Source: Lactuca virosa (lineage: Eukaryota; Streptophyta; Magnoliopsida; Asterales; Asteraceae). From it: DNA of 64,000 bases. The position numbers and the translations under genes are program-made. This document shows, in pieces, positions 1 to 10,254 of this stretch. The notes below the pieces were generated by a model. That model was not told where the DNA came from, did not search any database, and saw only the letters and a program-made list of their open reading frames with translations. The stretch lies in assembly GCA_928212115.1 (NCBI GenBank), contig CAKMRJ010005523.1, positions 144,786,154 through 144,850,153 on the forward strand, given 5' to 3'. The stretch's first letter is position 1. Every line of letters starts with the position of its first letter.

Positions 1-853
1 CAAATAAACTAGAAAAACAATTCCTAAGTTCACATGCAACCTACTTTGGATCTATGTTTTAACTATTGAACATACAACTTTGAATTGCAAACAAGAACCC
101 TAGAGGAGAGAGGCTATTATCGAAAATAGTAAACTAGGGTTTAGGGTTTACATACCTTTCAATTGTTATAACAAACAATTGATATTCCCTTGATCTTGAT
201 CTTGATCTTCTTGGAAGCTTTAGCACCACAAGTGTAATGCCTCTAATGGAGTCACACCCAAACTAGCAAGAAGGAAAGTAGAAGAGAGAGAGAGGAGAGG
301 GAGTATGCAAAATCTCGGCCTTAGGGTTTCTTCAAAAGAAAGAGTGTCCAAAAACATGAACCAGGAGGCTCCTTATATAGCTGAGGGATCTAGGGTTTAA
401 GGGAAACCCTAGTTATCCTTTGCTTAGGGCCTAAGCAAACCCAAGGGCCTTATCCAAGCCCCTATGGACGAAATTATTAGGGTTTCCCCTAAAGATTTCG
501 TCCACCCTCTTCCAAGGGGGTTCTAGAGCCTTCCACTCAACTATTAGATAATTGCAAACTAGTCCCTGCACCTTATAATTAATTCTTTTAACCCCAAAAT
601 CAATTCTGATTAATTTCTGGCTAACAATTAATTAAACATAATGATTTCTAATTAATATATTAATCCATTAACATATTAATAAATCATTTATATATATATA
701 TATATATTAATTTATTAATCTTATAAATTAATATCTCTCCTTTCATAATTTCCTTGTCCAGTTGCTAGGTTGAGGGCAACCAAAAAGGACTGTGCTGCTG
801 TCAATTCAAGTACATACCAATTATAGTTATGGGCTTAGACACCTAATCCAACA
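1..853 (-). mobile_element. LTR (partial) of a non-coding LTR retrotransposon family
   Basis: The right end, with its run ending CTAATCCAACA, closely matches the right end of the LTRs at 47622-48374 and 54350-55103 (shared stretch around ACCAATTATAGTTATG). The early part, around TGGATCTATGTTTT, matches their left part. On the minus strand the LTR would begin TGTTGGATTAGG and carries a TATA-like CTATATAAGG near 371-380. The left end lies outside the window. A purine-rich minus-strand tract (854-870) directly to the right could be a degenerate PPT, which would make this a 3' LTR of a minus-strand element, but a solo LTR cannot be excluded. Confidence 0.6.
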
Positions 854-1936
854 TCTTCTTCTTCTTTTCGTCAAAGTCGATCACAATCGTAATTAATATC
901 ATCGGACCCACAATCTCTTGAAATCAACCACCAATCTATATGTAAAAGGGTCTCTTTTGAAGAACTCAATTGTTGGAAGTTCTAGCAAGTAAGAAGAAAC
1001 GAGTGGAGCTACACCTGAGATTTCAGCTCGGGAGAAGCTGTTAACTGAGCAGCGTGAGCTTTTGCAGCAATCTGGAGACGATTTCTCTCCCTCTGCATCA
1101 CCACCGAAAACGTGCACCACCGTCGGCGCCACAATCAATACCCATTGCAACTCGAATCCTAAGGAAATCATCCCCTGTCATCATCTCATACCTACAACTT
1201 GAGACCTGCTTATCAATTTTACAAATAAAGAAGAAAGAGACATCGGATCTCCATCTCTGTCCCATCTTCTCGTTCAAAATCAAATAAGAAAAAGAGGATC
1301 ATTGAGATCTGCTTATCAATTACCACACCAGATCTTGAAACAACAGAAGATAAAAAGGCTTACAATCGAAATAAGTACAAAAAGAAACATGTTGATCAGA
1401 AGCATTCAGTGAAAGGAAGGCGGAGGTCATCGGTGGAAAGGCGGCAAAGGTCATCGGTAGAAGTGGAAGCACCGCTGGGATTGGAAGAAAGAACTAAGGA
1501 GGGATGATGGGGTGGCTTAGCTTTGATAGGAGAAGAAGAAATATGGAAGGAGGTTCGATCGAGTGTATGGGTTTGTGATGGGGAAAAAGAAAAATGGAGA
1601 GCCCCAATTGTTGTCTACGTACGACACTCCTCCACATCTTCATCCTCTAATTGAATTGCACATGCTTCCTCAGATGTTCAATCCAGAAATGGTGGAGATG
1701 TTGGAAGCTTGATTTTCAAAGATCTCAGTCCGATTACAGGGAGATCTTGGCGTCACTGTAGATCTATGGACATGATCTGGTGGTATTAAGAAGGAAGATA
1801 CAAAGAAGATGAATTAGTCCTGGTAAAAAGAAAAAGGATGGGGGTATACGGTGGAGAGAGAGAGAGAGAGAGAGGTCTATTTTTATATTTAATAATAATA
1901 ATAATATTAAAAAGTGAAAGAAGAATGAAAAATAAA
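854..1936 (+). mobile_element. Remnant interior of an outer (older) MULE
   Basis: No intact gene is visible. The stretch ends in a (GA)n tract (1854-1874) and an AT-rich run. The same (GA)n, then GGYCYTATTTT, then AT-rich order precedes the right terminal inverted repeat of the inner MULE at 3298-3450. After the inner MULE, the sequence resumes at 3605 with a right-hand terminal inverted repeat ending at 3754. I read 854-1936 plus 3605-3754 as one older MULE whose left end was lost at the LTR junction near 853. Short open frames around 900-1290 resemble no family I know. Confidence 0.45.
1854..1874. repeat. (GA)n microsatellite
   Basis: Run of GA dinucleotides inside the MULE remnant. Confidence 0.9.
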
Positions 1937-2081
1937 GACTAAATTGCAAAAATGGTCCCTGTGGCATGCATTTTTTTGGGGTTTTAGTCAAAACCACAAC
2001 TTTTTTGGATTGATGGTCCTTTTGAGGTAGTTTGCTTGTAGTTTTGGTCCCTCGGAAAACTGAAAAGACTAAAATACCCTT
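1937..2081 (+). repeat. Left terminal inverted repeat of inner MULE
   Basis: Begins GACTAAATTGCAAAAATGG and includes GGTCCTTTTGAGG and GGTCCCTCGG. It pairs with 3452-3595 in inverted orientation. Confidence 0.85.
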
Positions 2082-2135
2082 GAGGTATTTCTTTTTCATT
2101 TTTTGTCTATTTTTATAATTAAAAAATTAAGAAAT

Positions 2136-2161
2136 CTCTCTCTCTCTCTCTCTCTCTCTCC
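2136..2161. repeat. (CT)n microsatellite
   Basis: Run of CT dinucleotides just inside the left terminal repeat of the MULE. Confidence 0.9.
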
Positions 2162-3297
2162 AGGCGCACCTCCCGAACAAGCACCTAAACTAGTTATCGG
2201 CCGATTAAAACTCGTTTCCAACGATGTGCTTTATAGAGAACAGTCATGGAGTTCTTCATCGAAGTTGTTTACTTATTGGAACTCGATTGACAAGAAAACA
2301 ACCCCAAAGAAACAACTCTAGACCCAAAATGGTTCATCCCCTTCATATACAGAGTCTCCTAAACCCTAATTGATGAACACAACAGATCAATCTATGGTGC
2401 AATTCTCGAATGGTATCGCTCTAATGCCTTATCGGATTTCATCCTAATCTCCCCAAGCGGCCCCCGTTGAGCCATTTTAGCCCTAAGAGGTACGATTCTG
2501 AAATCCCTAACTACTTGGCACGACATTGAAGACAATTTTAGGTTTTTAACGTGTGAGAGTTTGAAAGAATCTGTGAGATTAAATGGCATATTGGAAATCA
2601 TTAGCAAAATAGGGGTTGTTTGTTGAGATGCATTTGTTTATCTGCCTCCGATTTCTCTTGCAGTGAGTTTGAAGAATATAGCGGAGAAAGCGGTTTTTGG
2701 TTGGCATAAATGTTAAATCGGTGATGCCTTCTGCTACGTTTGTTGTTGAAATCGAATTGATCTCAGTATGTATGTGTGTGTGTTTTGTTTTATTAGATGA
2801 TGGCCAATTATGACGATTCGATGACGATTCGATGAAGGAGAAACCATATCAGAACTAGATCAGAGTTTTCATCTGCAGGTGGGGGCACCATCTTCCTCAC
2901 ATAACATGTGGTAGCTGAAGGAGAGGGTTAAGTTGCAGGTTTCAAAGCGAGGAAGGAGAGCTTGAGTTATCGAGTTCTGCAGATTAATTAACCTAACCCA
3001 TGTGATGTAGAAGCTTCCTATTCTGAAATAAGTTTGTGACAAAAATTTCAATTGCTTGACCATCAACAACTCCATTTTTATCAGTTCCTGTATACTATCG
3101 TTTCTGATCAATTCACTTAGCAATAACCAGATTTCGTTGCTTCTCTCCGATATTGTTTCTTTTTCTGTATGATCGATCAATAACAAAAAAGGGTAGCTCC
3201 ACACTATTTGCCTTCTGGTCTATGATCGATCGTGGGAATAAAGGAGGAGGCGTGGTGAAGATGCAGGTTTCAAAGTTGGGAAAAAATACAATCAGCC

Positions 3298-3316
3298 GAG
3301 AGAGAGAGAGAGAGAG

Positions 3317-3354
<38 letters not shown>

Positions 3355-3379
3355 TGTGTGTGTGTGTGTGTGAGTGAGT
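3298..3379. repeat. Compound (GA)n/(GT)n microsatellite
   Basis: A GA run, then GT runs interrupted by GAGAGAGA, close to the right terminal repeat of the inner MULE. Confidence 0.9.
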
Positions 3380-3451
3380 GGGGTGTGGGCCCTATTTTAT
3401 TATTAATAAAACATTAAATTAAATAGAAAAAACATAAAAAAATTTATCAAT

Positions 3452-3595
3452 AGGGCAATTTAGTCATTTCAATTTTCGGAGGGACCATTTTTACATACAA
3501 ACTAGTCCAAAAGGACCACGAAGCCAAAAAAGTCATGGTTTGGACTAAAACCCCAAAAAAATGCATACCATAGGGACCATTTTTGCAGTTTTGTC
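3452..3595 (-). repeat. Right terminal inverted repeat of inner MULE
   Basis: Reverse complement of the left arm with several substitutions. It is immediately followed by the 9-bp target duplication AAAAATAAA. Confidence 0.85.
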
Positions 3596-3604
3596 AAAAA
3601 TAAA

Positions 3605-3754
3605 TTCATTAAGGGTATAATAGTCTTTTTAGTTTGGACAGGGACCAAAACTGCAAGCAAACTAGCTCAAAAGGACCATCAACCCAAAAAGTCGGGGTTT
3701 GGACTAAAACCCCAAAAAAATGCATACCACAGGGACCATTTTTGCAATTTTGTC
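3605..3754 (-). repeat. Right terminal inverted repeat of outer MULE
   Basis: A second copy of the same terminal repeat in the same orientation as 3452-3595, ending CCATTTTTGCAATTTTGTC. The candidate 9-bp duplication to its right is TATATAAAG, but no matching left end is visible in the window. Confidence 0.75.
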
Positions 3755-4198
3755 TATATAAAGATTGGAACACATTATTGTCATCATCCGAAGGTATGTG
3801 TTTATTACTACAAGTAAAGGAGGTTGGAATTTTATTTCTTAATAGTTCTTTGTAAAATTGCATTTGCAGGTGCAAGAACAAAAGAACTACCTATATAAGC
3901 ATGAAGTTTAGCTACTTCAAGAAGTTGGGACTTGACTTTGATATGCTTATTGAAGGATGGGACACAAGCTAGTAAAATGTAATGTCAAGTTAGAAATTAT
4001 GAGAATGTAAATTGTTGTGTATATTATCTTCATGTATGCACTTGGATAGAAAGGGTTCAATCCTTAGTGACACCCTGATATTCGAATATTTGGAATGAGT
4101 AATATACTAATGTGAAATTCAATCGTCACGATATTTCATTTATGCATCAGTTTGTTTTTCTTATGTTTTGTTTTTAAGTTAATCAAGATTACACTTAA
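3755..4198. other. Unassigned stretch, possibly 3' end of a Copia element
   Basis: No gene recognised. The AT-rich stretch leading to the polypurine tract at 4199 resembles the untranslated tail that precedes Copia 3' LTRs, but no RNase H coding is detectable. Confidence 0.3.
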
Positions 4199-5150
4199 AT
4201 GAGGGAGGTTTGTTGGTGAATTGTTTCACTAAGTGTATTTAAGTGTAATAGATTGACTAGTTGACCAAAATTAATCTTGATGAATATTAAACAAGTAAGG
4301 AAGATGTGGAGTACACACTTGTTTAAGTTTATTCAAGATTTTAAGTAAGGGCTAAATTGATTTCAGAATTGGTTTGAAGTTGGAACAAAAACAATTTCGG
4401 AATAAGTAAGTGTTGAATCGAAACTGAGATCGAGGTATAGTTGATTTCAAACCAATACTATGTTTGTAATTTGAAGTGATGCGAATGCGATCTGATGTGA
4501 ATGCGATTCCGAAATATTGGATGTGAATACTCCTTCGCAACGATAATATGTTACTGTTCAACTGCGATCTATCACAACCAATTGTAACACAACATTTTGG
4601 AACTTTCGCATCGAGTTGGATGGTAATGTTCGTTTCGCATCAGAATAATCATTGATGGTTCGCATCGCTATGATCCATATAAGATTGCATCGCAACGATT
4701 CATTGAAACAATCGCAACGAACTCGTTTTCGCAACCATGAATCGCAACAAGCTTGCGTCGAAACACATGCTGGTCAGTATTATATTCAACGGTTAAAACA
4801 ATTATTTTGTGTCAGGTTTGAGTGTAAGGTGGATATTCATCGGTTAAACTTATTGTCCAACGGTTAAAAGCCCGTTTTGTGTCAGTTTTTGAACATTACA
4901 ATTGTCTTGTAATGGTTTTCAACCAATTGACATATTTAAGTAATTTTTTGGTCAAATTCAAAGGATATGGTACTTTACGTTGAAGAACTCAACAGACAAA
5001 ACAAAACTTCTCATTCTCTTTCTTGTTCTCGAACTTCTGATTATTATCCAATTGATGATTTAGATTTAGGAGTACCACCCAAATACTTCGATTTAAAATT
5101 GTAAATCACGATCTCAGAATTTCCAAGTGCTTTAATCCCAAATCACCACA
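4199..5150 (+). mobile_element. Copia-type polypurine tract plus LTR (right end approximate)
   Basis: A plus-strand polypurine tract (AATGAGGGAGGTT, ending 4210) is directly followed by TGTTGGTGAATTG at 4211, the expected start of an LTR. The body contains many short CGCAAC/GCATCG-type words at 4480-4760. I could not find the other LTR or a firm right boundary; 5150 is an estimate. It could be a 3' LTR of a decayed plus-strand Copia element. Confidence 0.4.
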
Positions 5151-6290
5151 AGGAAATAGAAACATATTTCTAAAAAATTACAATAAAGACCCTACATCAT
5201 ACAAGATATTAAAATAAATACAATACAATCTAACACAATAAGATATTATTTTTGGTTGATTTTAAAATATCTTTATTTAATTTGAATCAAATAATAGAAT
5301 GACACAAAAGAGTAAAAGACAACATTACAATCATAAAATGATAGCAAGCTAAACGTGTGGGTTACGATAGAAAAGAAATGTTAATGTTTTAAAGATGCAT
5401 CTTTAAAACCAAACCAAACTCTATAATAAGGCCAGGAGCGTGTCACAAATATACAAACAAAGGTAGTTACATGACCGGCAACCGGCTAACGTAGGTGAAT
5501 AAAAGGCCGTTAGAAGTGGATCAGTAGTTTGTCGTTTTGTACACGTCATTGCCTTTTCCACTTGTATTTAATTAATTAAAGTTGGCACCATATCCGATTC
5601 AATCCGGTTTTACAGTACAAGTGCAGTCCAGCCTGGCCAACCGTACTCGAAATATTCATCCTTATCCTTCCCTTCAATTCTTCATTCCAATTAGAGAAAA
5701 AAATATATAAGAAAATTTAAATAAATATATAAGAATACAATATATTATTATGAGCATTTAAATAAACAACAACTTTTTTTATTTATTTAGAATATATATA
5801 GGTTTCCATTTTTTTTAGTAACATGTTTTGAAAACAAGTATTTGGTTTGAGGTTGTGTAGAATGGATCAATTATCTTAAATTTAATTTCTTTAAACGATG
5901 GATTGATATTTAAAGTAATCTCTTAAACTATTAAAACATTAATAGTTATGTTTATGGTTGTTAACTAAATACAAAAATATATTAATAAATTACAATGATA
6001 GTAAGTTAACAAGTAAAAACTTATATTTTTATCAGAGAAAAGGAATATTACCGGATGCAAGTAAGTTTACTCACAAGAAAAATAGAATTATCTATTTAAA
6101 AATAGTAAAATATTAACACTAAAAAATATATAATTATATACAAATAAAAATCAACTAACAAAAATATTAAATTTCAAAAAATAAACCTCATTTCCTAAAT
6201 AATTTATTACGGAAAATAGCATTTTATTTTTTATTTTTTTAATCCTAAATGGGAAGTATATTAGTAGTTTCGTGCGACAATTGAAGCACT
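5151..6290. other. AT-rich intergenic region upstream of the MYB gene
   Basis: No coding sequence or recognised repeat. It probably holds distal promoter sequence of the MYB gene. Confidence 0.5.
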
Positions 6291-6299
6291 CACATCATG

Positions 6300-6308
6300 C
6301 CACGTGTC
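6300..6308 (+). promoter_or_regulatory. ABRE / G-box-like element upstream of MYB
   Basis: CCACGTGTC matches the ACGT-core ABA-responsive element bound by bZIP (ABF/AREB) factors. It lies about 90 bp upstream of the TATA box. ABA and stress induction is well known for MYB44-type genes, so the site fits the gene, but activity is inferred. Confidence 0.55.
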
Positions 6309-6390
6309 ATGTGTACAGCTGTAAACCTGTACAACCTCTCAACTGTCTTCTTCAATTCCCGTAACTATAACGTCTTTTGAATTCCACACC

Positions 6391-6400
6391 CTCTATATAA
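6391..6400 (+). promoter_or_regulatory. TATA box of the MYB gene
   Basis: TCTATATAAA lies about 60 bp before the start codon, which predicts transcription starting near 6420-6430 and a short 5' leader. Confidence 0.7.
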
Positions 6401-6455
6401 ACCAAACCTTCCATCATTACCCAGTTCATCTTCCATTTTTCACCATAAATCTTTC

Positions 6456-7202
6456 ATGGATCCCACTACAAAACATTTTGATCGTATAAAGGGACCATGG
6501 AGCAGCGAAGAAGACGAGTTATTGTGTATGTTAGTAAATCAACACGGAGCACGGAGCTGGACATCGATTAGCAAGTCGATTCCAGGGAGATCTGGTAAAT
6601 CATGTCGTCTCCGGTGGTGTAACCAGCTGTCGCCAGAGGTAGAACATCGGCCGTTCACGGTAGAGGATGATGAGGTTATCATGAAGGCGCATGCTCAGTT
6701 CGGGAACAAATGGGCTACAATCGCTAGGTTGCTCAACGGACGTACGGATAACGCGGTTAAAAACCACTGGAATTCGACGTTGAAGCGAAAGTATGCGGCT
6801 GTGGACGGCGGAGATGGAGGTGAGAGAGACCCGCGGATGATGAAGATGACGGAGAGAGATGTCAATGCGAAGGTGGTTGCGGTTGCGGTTACGATTACGA
6901 ACTCTGGTAGTTTATCCGGATCAGATGTGTGCGATTCAGATAACAATATTCCGGCACCGTCCGCCGGAGAAACATGTATAACGTCACCGGGATTTCGACA
7001 GAAGGTTGAAATGGATCCTCCGACGGCGTTAACTCTGGCGTTACCTGGAACAGGTTCATATTCGTATGAGATCTGTGATCAAGTGAAGAAGAAGATCAAT
7101 GCGACATCGTTTAGCAAAGAGATTCTTTCAGTGATGCAGGAAATGGTACGTAATGAAGTGAGGAAATACATGGAGTGTGAAGAAGGGTTGATGCAAGTGT
7201 GA
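6456..7202 (+). CDS. R2R3-MYB transcription factor, subgroup 22 (MYB44/70/73/77-like)
   Basis: This 248-residue protein is encoded by one uninterrupted exon, as is usual for subgroup 22. Repeat R2 (about residues 10-62) has the tryptophans W15, W35 and W54. Repeat R3 (about 63-113) has F67 in place of the first tryptophan plus W86 and W105, followed by the basic run ending LKRK. R2 contains GRSGKSCRLRWCNQLSP and R3 GRTDNAVKNHWNSTLK, both strongly conserved in this subgroup. A serine-rich SLSGSDVCDS segment (152-161) resembles the subgroup motif, and LTLAL at 192-196 is an EAR-like repression motif. A conserved C-terminal segment ends near EMVRNEVRKYM (about 229-239). The family acts in the nucleus, binding MYB sites in ABA, auxin and stress responses, often as repressor. 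The start is the only ATG before R2 and lies just downstream of the TATA box. No lesion is seen. The exact orthologue is not resolved. Confidence 0.95.
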   Translation: MDPTTKHFDRIKGPWSSEEDELLCMLVNQHGARSWTSISKSIPGRSGKSCRLRWCNQLSPEVEHRPFTVEDDEVIMKAHAQFGNKWATIARLLNGRTDNAVKNHWNSTLKRKYAAVDGGDGGERDPRMMKMTERDVNAKVVAVAVTITNSGSLSGSDVCDSDNNIPAPSAGETCITSPGFRQKVEMDPPTALTLALPGTGSYSYEICDQVKKKINATSFSKEILSVMQEMVRNEVRKYMECEEGLMQV

Positions 7203-8291
7203 AACAAAAGTGATTAATTTTGTTAAATTAAAAAAACTAATACTGAATATATAGAGCTTGTTATTCGATTCAAATTATTCTTGAGTTATAGCATGAAGAG
7301 AACGAGTTTTTGATCAAGGATTTTGGGGACTGAGTTATAGAAGTAAGGATTGGAATATTAGGATTAAGGATTTAAGGTTGGAAAATATAGCCTAATTTTC
7401 TAATTATTTTTAAAAATTAATTTAAAAAAGTTAAGAAATAATCCAAATAACCATTAAAATCACAGATCATGTTGTATAATATATACTAAAAAAAAAATAG
7501 AATCTTGTCACAAAATTTGATTTTTTTTATAAATATTATAGATGAAATTACGGCTGATGAGGCTCCATTTGCGATTTCAACAATTATTTGGTTTATTATT
7601 ATTATTTTTATTTTTTGGTTAAATTTTGAAAAATAACTATTAAATTAGGCAAGATTTGCTTTTTTCTCTTTATAGAGCTTGAAGTTATGATTTAGGGGCC
7701 GAAAATAGAATAGTATAAAAATTGAAGAACGCCAAAGTAAAATTTTATAGTTTTGGACATAATATGTAATCTTTTCAATACTTATGAACTATATATAAAA
7801 AAAAAAAAAATTAGGAGGGCCACAGCGCGCTGACCCTATATTTGCTCCGTCCATGCTTATATGATTAAGTAAAATAATATCGTTACAAAGTATTAGACAT
7901 AATTGGGAAAAATAGATTTTTTGTTTTAGGTGATCAAGTCACGTATTTGGTTGAAAAATAATTATATCTTAAAATAAATTAAATAAAGGTAATCTCTAGG
8001 TTCTTTTTGGCACAATATGAGGTAAACATAAAGTGGAAATATTAATGATTTCGAGATTCGTATTAACCATAAAGTGTAATGTCCAACTAATACCCAACAT
8101 TTACAAAATTAAGGTTTAACTTCGTACCAATCTTGTATATGAAGATGAAACCCGAAATGTTTTAGAGTAAGGAAAAAAAGAAAGACTACAAATAGGAGAC
8201 AACTAGGCATATCAAGGAACGACGAAGGGACTATAAACTAGTTTTACAAGTAAATATGGCAAAGTGCCAAAGTATAAAACATTAAACTAGT
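7203..8291. other. 3' flank of MYB and AT-rich intergenic DNA
   Basis: The MYB 3' UTR must lie at the start. The rest is AT-rich with no gene or repeat recognised. Confidence 0.5.
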
Positions 8292-8300
8292 TTTATAATA

Positions 8301-8622
8301 GAGATAATGACTTAAAATGATAATATATTTTTTGATTTGTACACATTTAATCACTGGTTTTTTTTCTGTCAACATTTACCCATTCAACTTGTTAAACTGT
8401 ACACATTTAGTCCTTATGACCGGCTACTTTAGGTTAACAGGTAAAATGACTTAATAGGGTAATATATTTCTCACTTTGTATACATTTAGTCCTTAATATT
8501 TTTGTATACATTTAGTCATTAATTTTTTTTTGGTTGCAAAATAAGTCATTTTTGTTTTTGTACTCATTCAGTACTTATAAATGATTTCTTTAGGTTTTCT
8601 CACAACATCTTTCGTGGGATAA
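8301..8622 (+). repeat. Left long inverted repeat arm of MULE
   Basis: It aligns with the reverse complement of 9179-9499 over its whole length with scattered substitutions. Confidence 0.9.
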
Positions 8623-8635
8623 CCATATGGGGCAT

Positions 8636-9143
8636 GATATGTTGAGGTGGTCCTTCTATATGTTGTAGGCCAAGATACCTGGTGTGGACCGGCTGTAAGC
8701 TGTAGACACGGAGGCTCGAGAAGAGCGGTTGGGTTAAGGCGGCATGCCGACAAACCGTGGGTATTCCAGTCTGATGACTGATTGGACCTGTTGTGTGTTG
8801 GCATTCCAGTCGGATGACTAATTGGCCAAAGGTATTCCAATCTGATGAGTGTGGGCTCGTTATGCATAATAATACGTTTGTTGTATCAGGTATTTTGGGG
8901 AAACTCACTAAACTTTGTGCTTACCCAGTTATTTATGTTTTCAGGTTCTATCGTTGATCGTGGGAAGGCGAAGGCATGACTGTACATACTCATCAACAGT
9001 ATTGAGGATTCCGCGTTTCTTATATTACTCTGATTTTCGATAAATTTTGAATAAACGTTTTTTTCTTAATAATGGATTTATAATTAGGGAGTTTTGCCTT
9101 GTTTAAAAATGAAAATTTTTGGCTGTGAAAATGAGACGTTATA
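8636..9143 (+). repeat. Captured Gypsy LTR fragment (R/U5 side)
   Basis: Homologous to the reverse complement of about 15480-15985. The end GAGACGTTATA corresponds to the LTR terminus GGACGTTACA. Short minus-strand open frames here are by-products of LTR sequence. Confidence 0.8.
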
Positions 9144-9178
9144 CATAAACATCAACAAACGCACACACTTCATCAATG

Positions 9179-9499
9179 ATTGTCCCACGTAAGATGTCGT
9201 GAGAAAAACCTAAAGAAATCATTCATAAGTACTTAATGAGTACAAAAACAAAAATGACTTATTTTGAAGCAAAAAAATATTATGGACTAAATGTATACAA
9301 AATTATTAAGGACTAAATGTGTACAAAATGGAAAATATATTACCGTATTAAGTCATTTTCCCGGCTAACCTGGAGTAATCGGTCATAAGGACTGAATGTG
9401 TACAGTTTAACAAGTTGAAGGGGTAAATGTGGACAAAAAAAGTTAGTGAGTAAATGTGTACAAATCAAAAAATATATTCCAATTTTATGTCATTATCCC
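9179..9499 (-). repeat. Right long inverted repeat arm of MULE
   Basis: Inverse of 8301-8622, ending GTCATTATCCC, then the 9-bp duplication TTTATAATA. Confidence 0.9.
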
Positions 9500-9508
9500 T
9501 TTATAATA

Positions 9509-10254
9509 TGGAAAAACAACTCAAAATCCTTTTATTAAAAAGATCATGATTTATTTTAAATATAGGAAAACATGACAGAGAGTTTTAACGGAATTTTTTA
9601 AAACATAATTATTTCTTTGATGCGAGTAGTCATGTTGGAGTCTTCTCACGATCAAATGAACTACCTAGAAAATATTTAATCAACATCTATAAATACGAAC
9701 CTTAGTGACTTCTCCAGAATACCAATAACACAATACGCATACAAACAGATGCTCTCGGCTCTAGTGATGACCCCCCCCCCCCCAAACAAGTAATGATTAA
9801 CGGTTTTGGTCCACATCTAGTCACGACCAATAGCTCTAGTGCATGTCTAGTCATCCCAACAGTTAACGACTATAGCGCACGTCTAACCCTGGACACAAGT
9901 AATCTAGGCTCTTGGCTCTAGTGCGGATCCACCATCAACTCCCAAACATAACATATAATCAAGCCATCAACACACAATAGACTCCACCAGCCTACTCATA
10001 TAATCATTACATTATAGTATCAATACATCCTATCATGCAAATGACATATACTACAATACATAATATAGTGAGATAACTCATCTAAACAGTCTCAAAAGAG
10101 TTAAATAGGTTGGTTTGTAGATGGCTCAACCAATACGTAACAACCTATAATACTATATTGGTTACTGACTATCTGAGCAAACCAGTTAATGTTTTAGATC
10201 CTTCACTAATCCCACAAATACTGGATTGACTATCAAATAAGGATTGACCAATCA
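9509..10254. other. Unassigned repeat-like stretch
   Basis: No gene seen. A C homopolymer lies at about 9771-9783, and the words around CTCTAGTGCATGTCTAGTC at 9740-9930 recur imperfectly, suggesting LTR-derived sequence. Confidence 0.4.

Larger units (their letters stand above)
1937..3595. mobile_element. Non-autonomous MULE with a perfect 9-bp target duplication
   Basis: The left terminal inverted repeat (about 1937-2081) starts GACTAAATTGCAAAAATGG. Its reverse complement forms the right arm (about 3452-3595), ending CCATTTTTGCAGTTTTGTC. The element is flanked by identical 9-bp direct repeats AAAAATAAA at 1928-1936 and 3596-3604, the duplication length typical of Mutator-like transposons. 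The interior of about 1.37 kb encodes no transposase. It contains (CT)n and (GA)n/(GT)n tracts near its ends and unrecognised sequence between, so it may be a Pack-MULE with captured genomic pieces. It sits inside a second MULE of the same family. Confidence 0.88.
8301..9499. mobile_element. Foldback-type MULE carrying a Gypsy LTR fragment
   Basis: Two inverted arms of about 322 bp (8301-8622 and 9179-9499) start GAGATAATGAC and, in reverse complement, GGGATAATGAC. The element is flanked by identical 9-bp direct repeats TTTATAATA at 8292-8300 and 9500-9508, as expected for Mutator-like transposition. There is no transposase. The interior of 556 bp is clearly homologous, in inverse orientation, to the Gypsy-type LTR at 15475-17385 (shared words such as TAGGCCAAGATACC, CGGCTGTAAGCTGTAG and CGTGGGAAGGCGAA). 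It is therefore a small non-autonomous MULE that either captured an LTR fragment or was invaded by one and trimmed. Confidence 0.9.

Noticed and set aside
3153..3377. Frame encoding Arg-Glu and Cys-Val repeats
   Set aside because: Microsatellite translation inside a MULE.
8568..8908. Two overlapping minus-strand frames of about 100 codons
   Set aside because: They lie in the captured Gypsy LTR fragment and the MULE arm, with no protein family and a better explanation as non-coding repeat.
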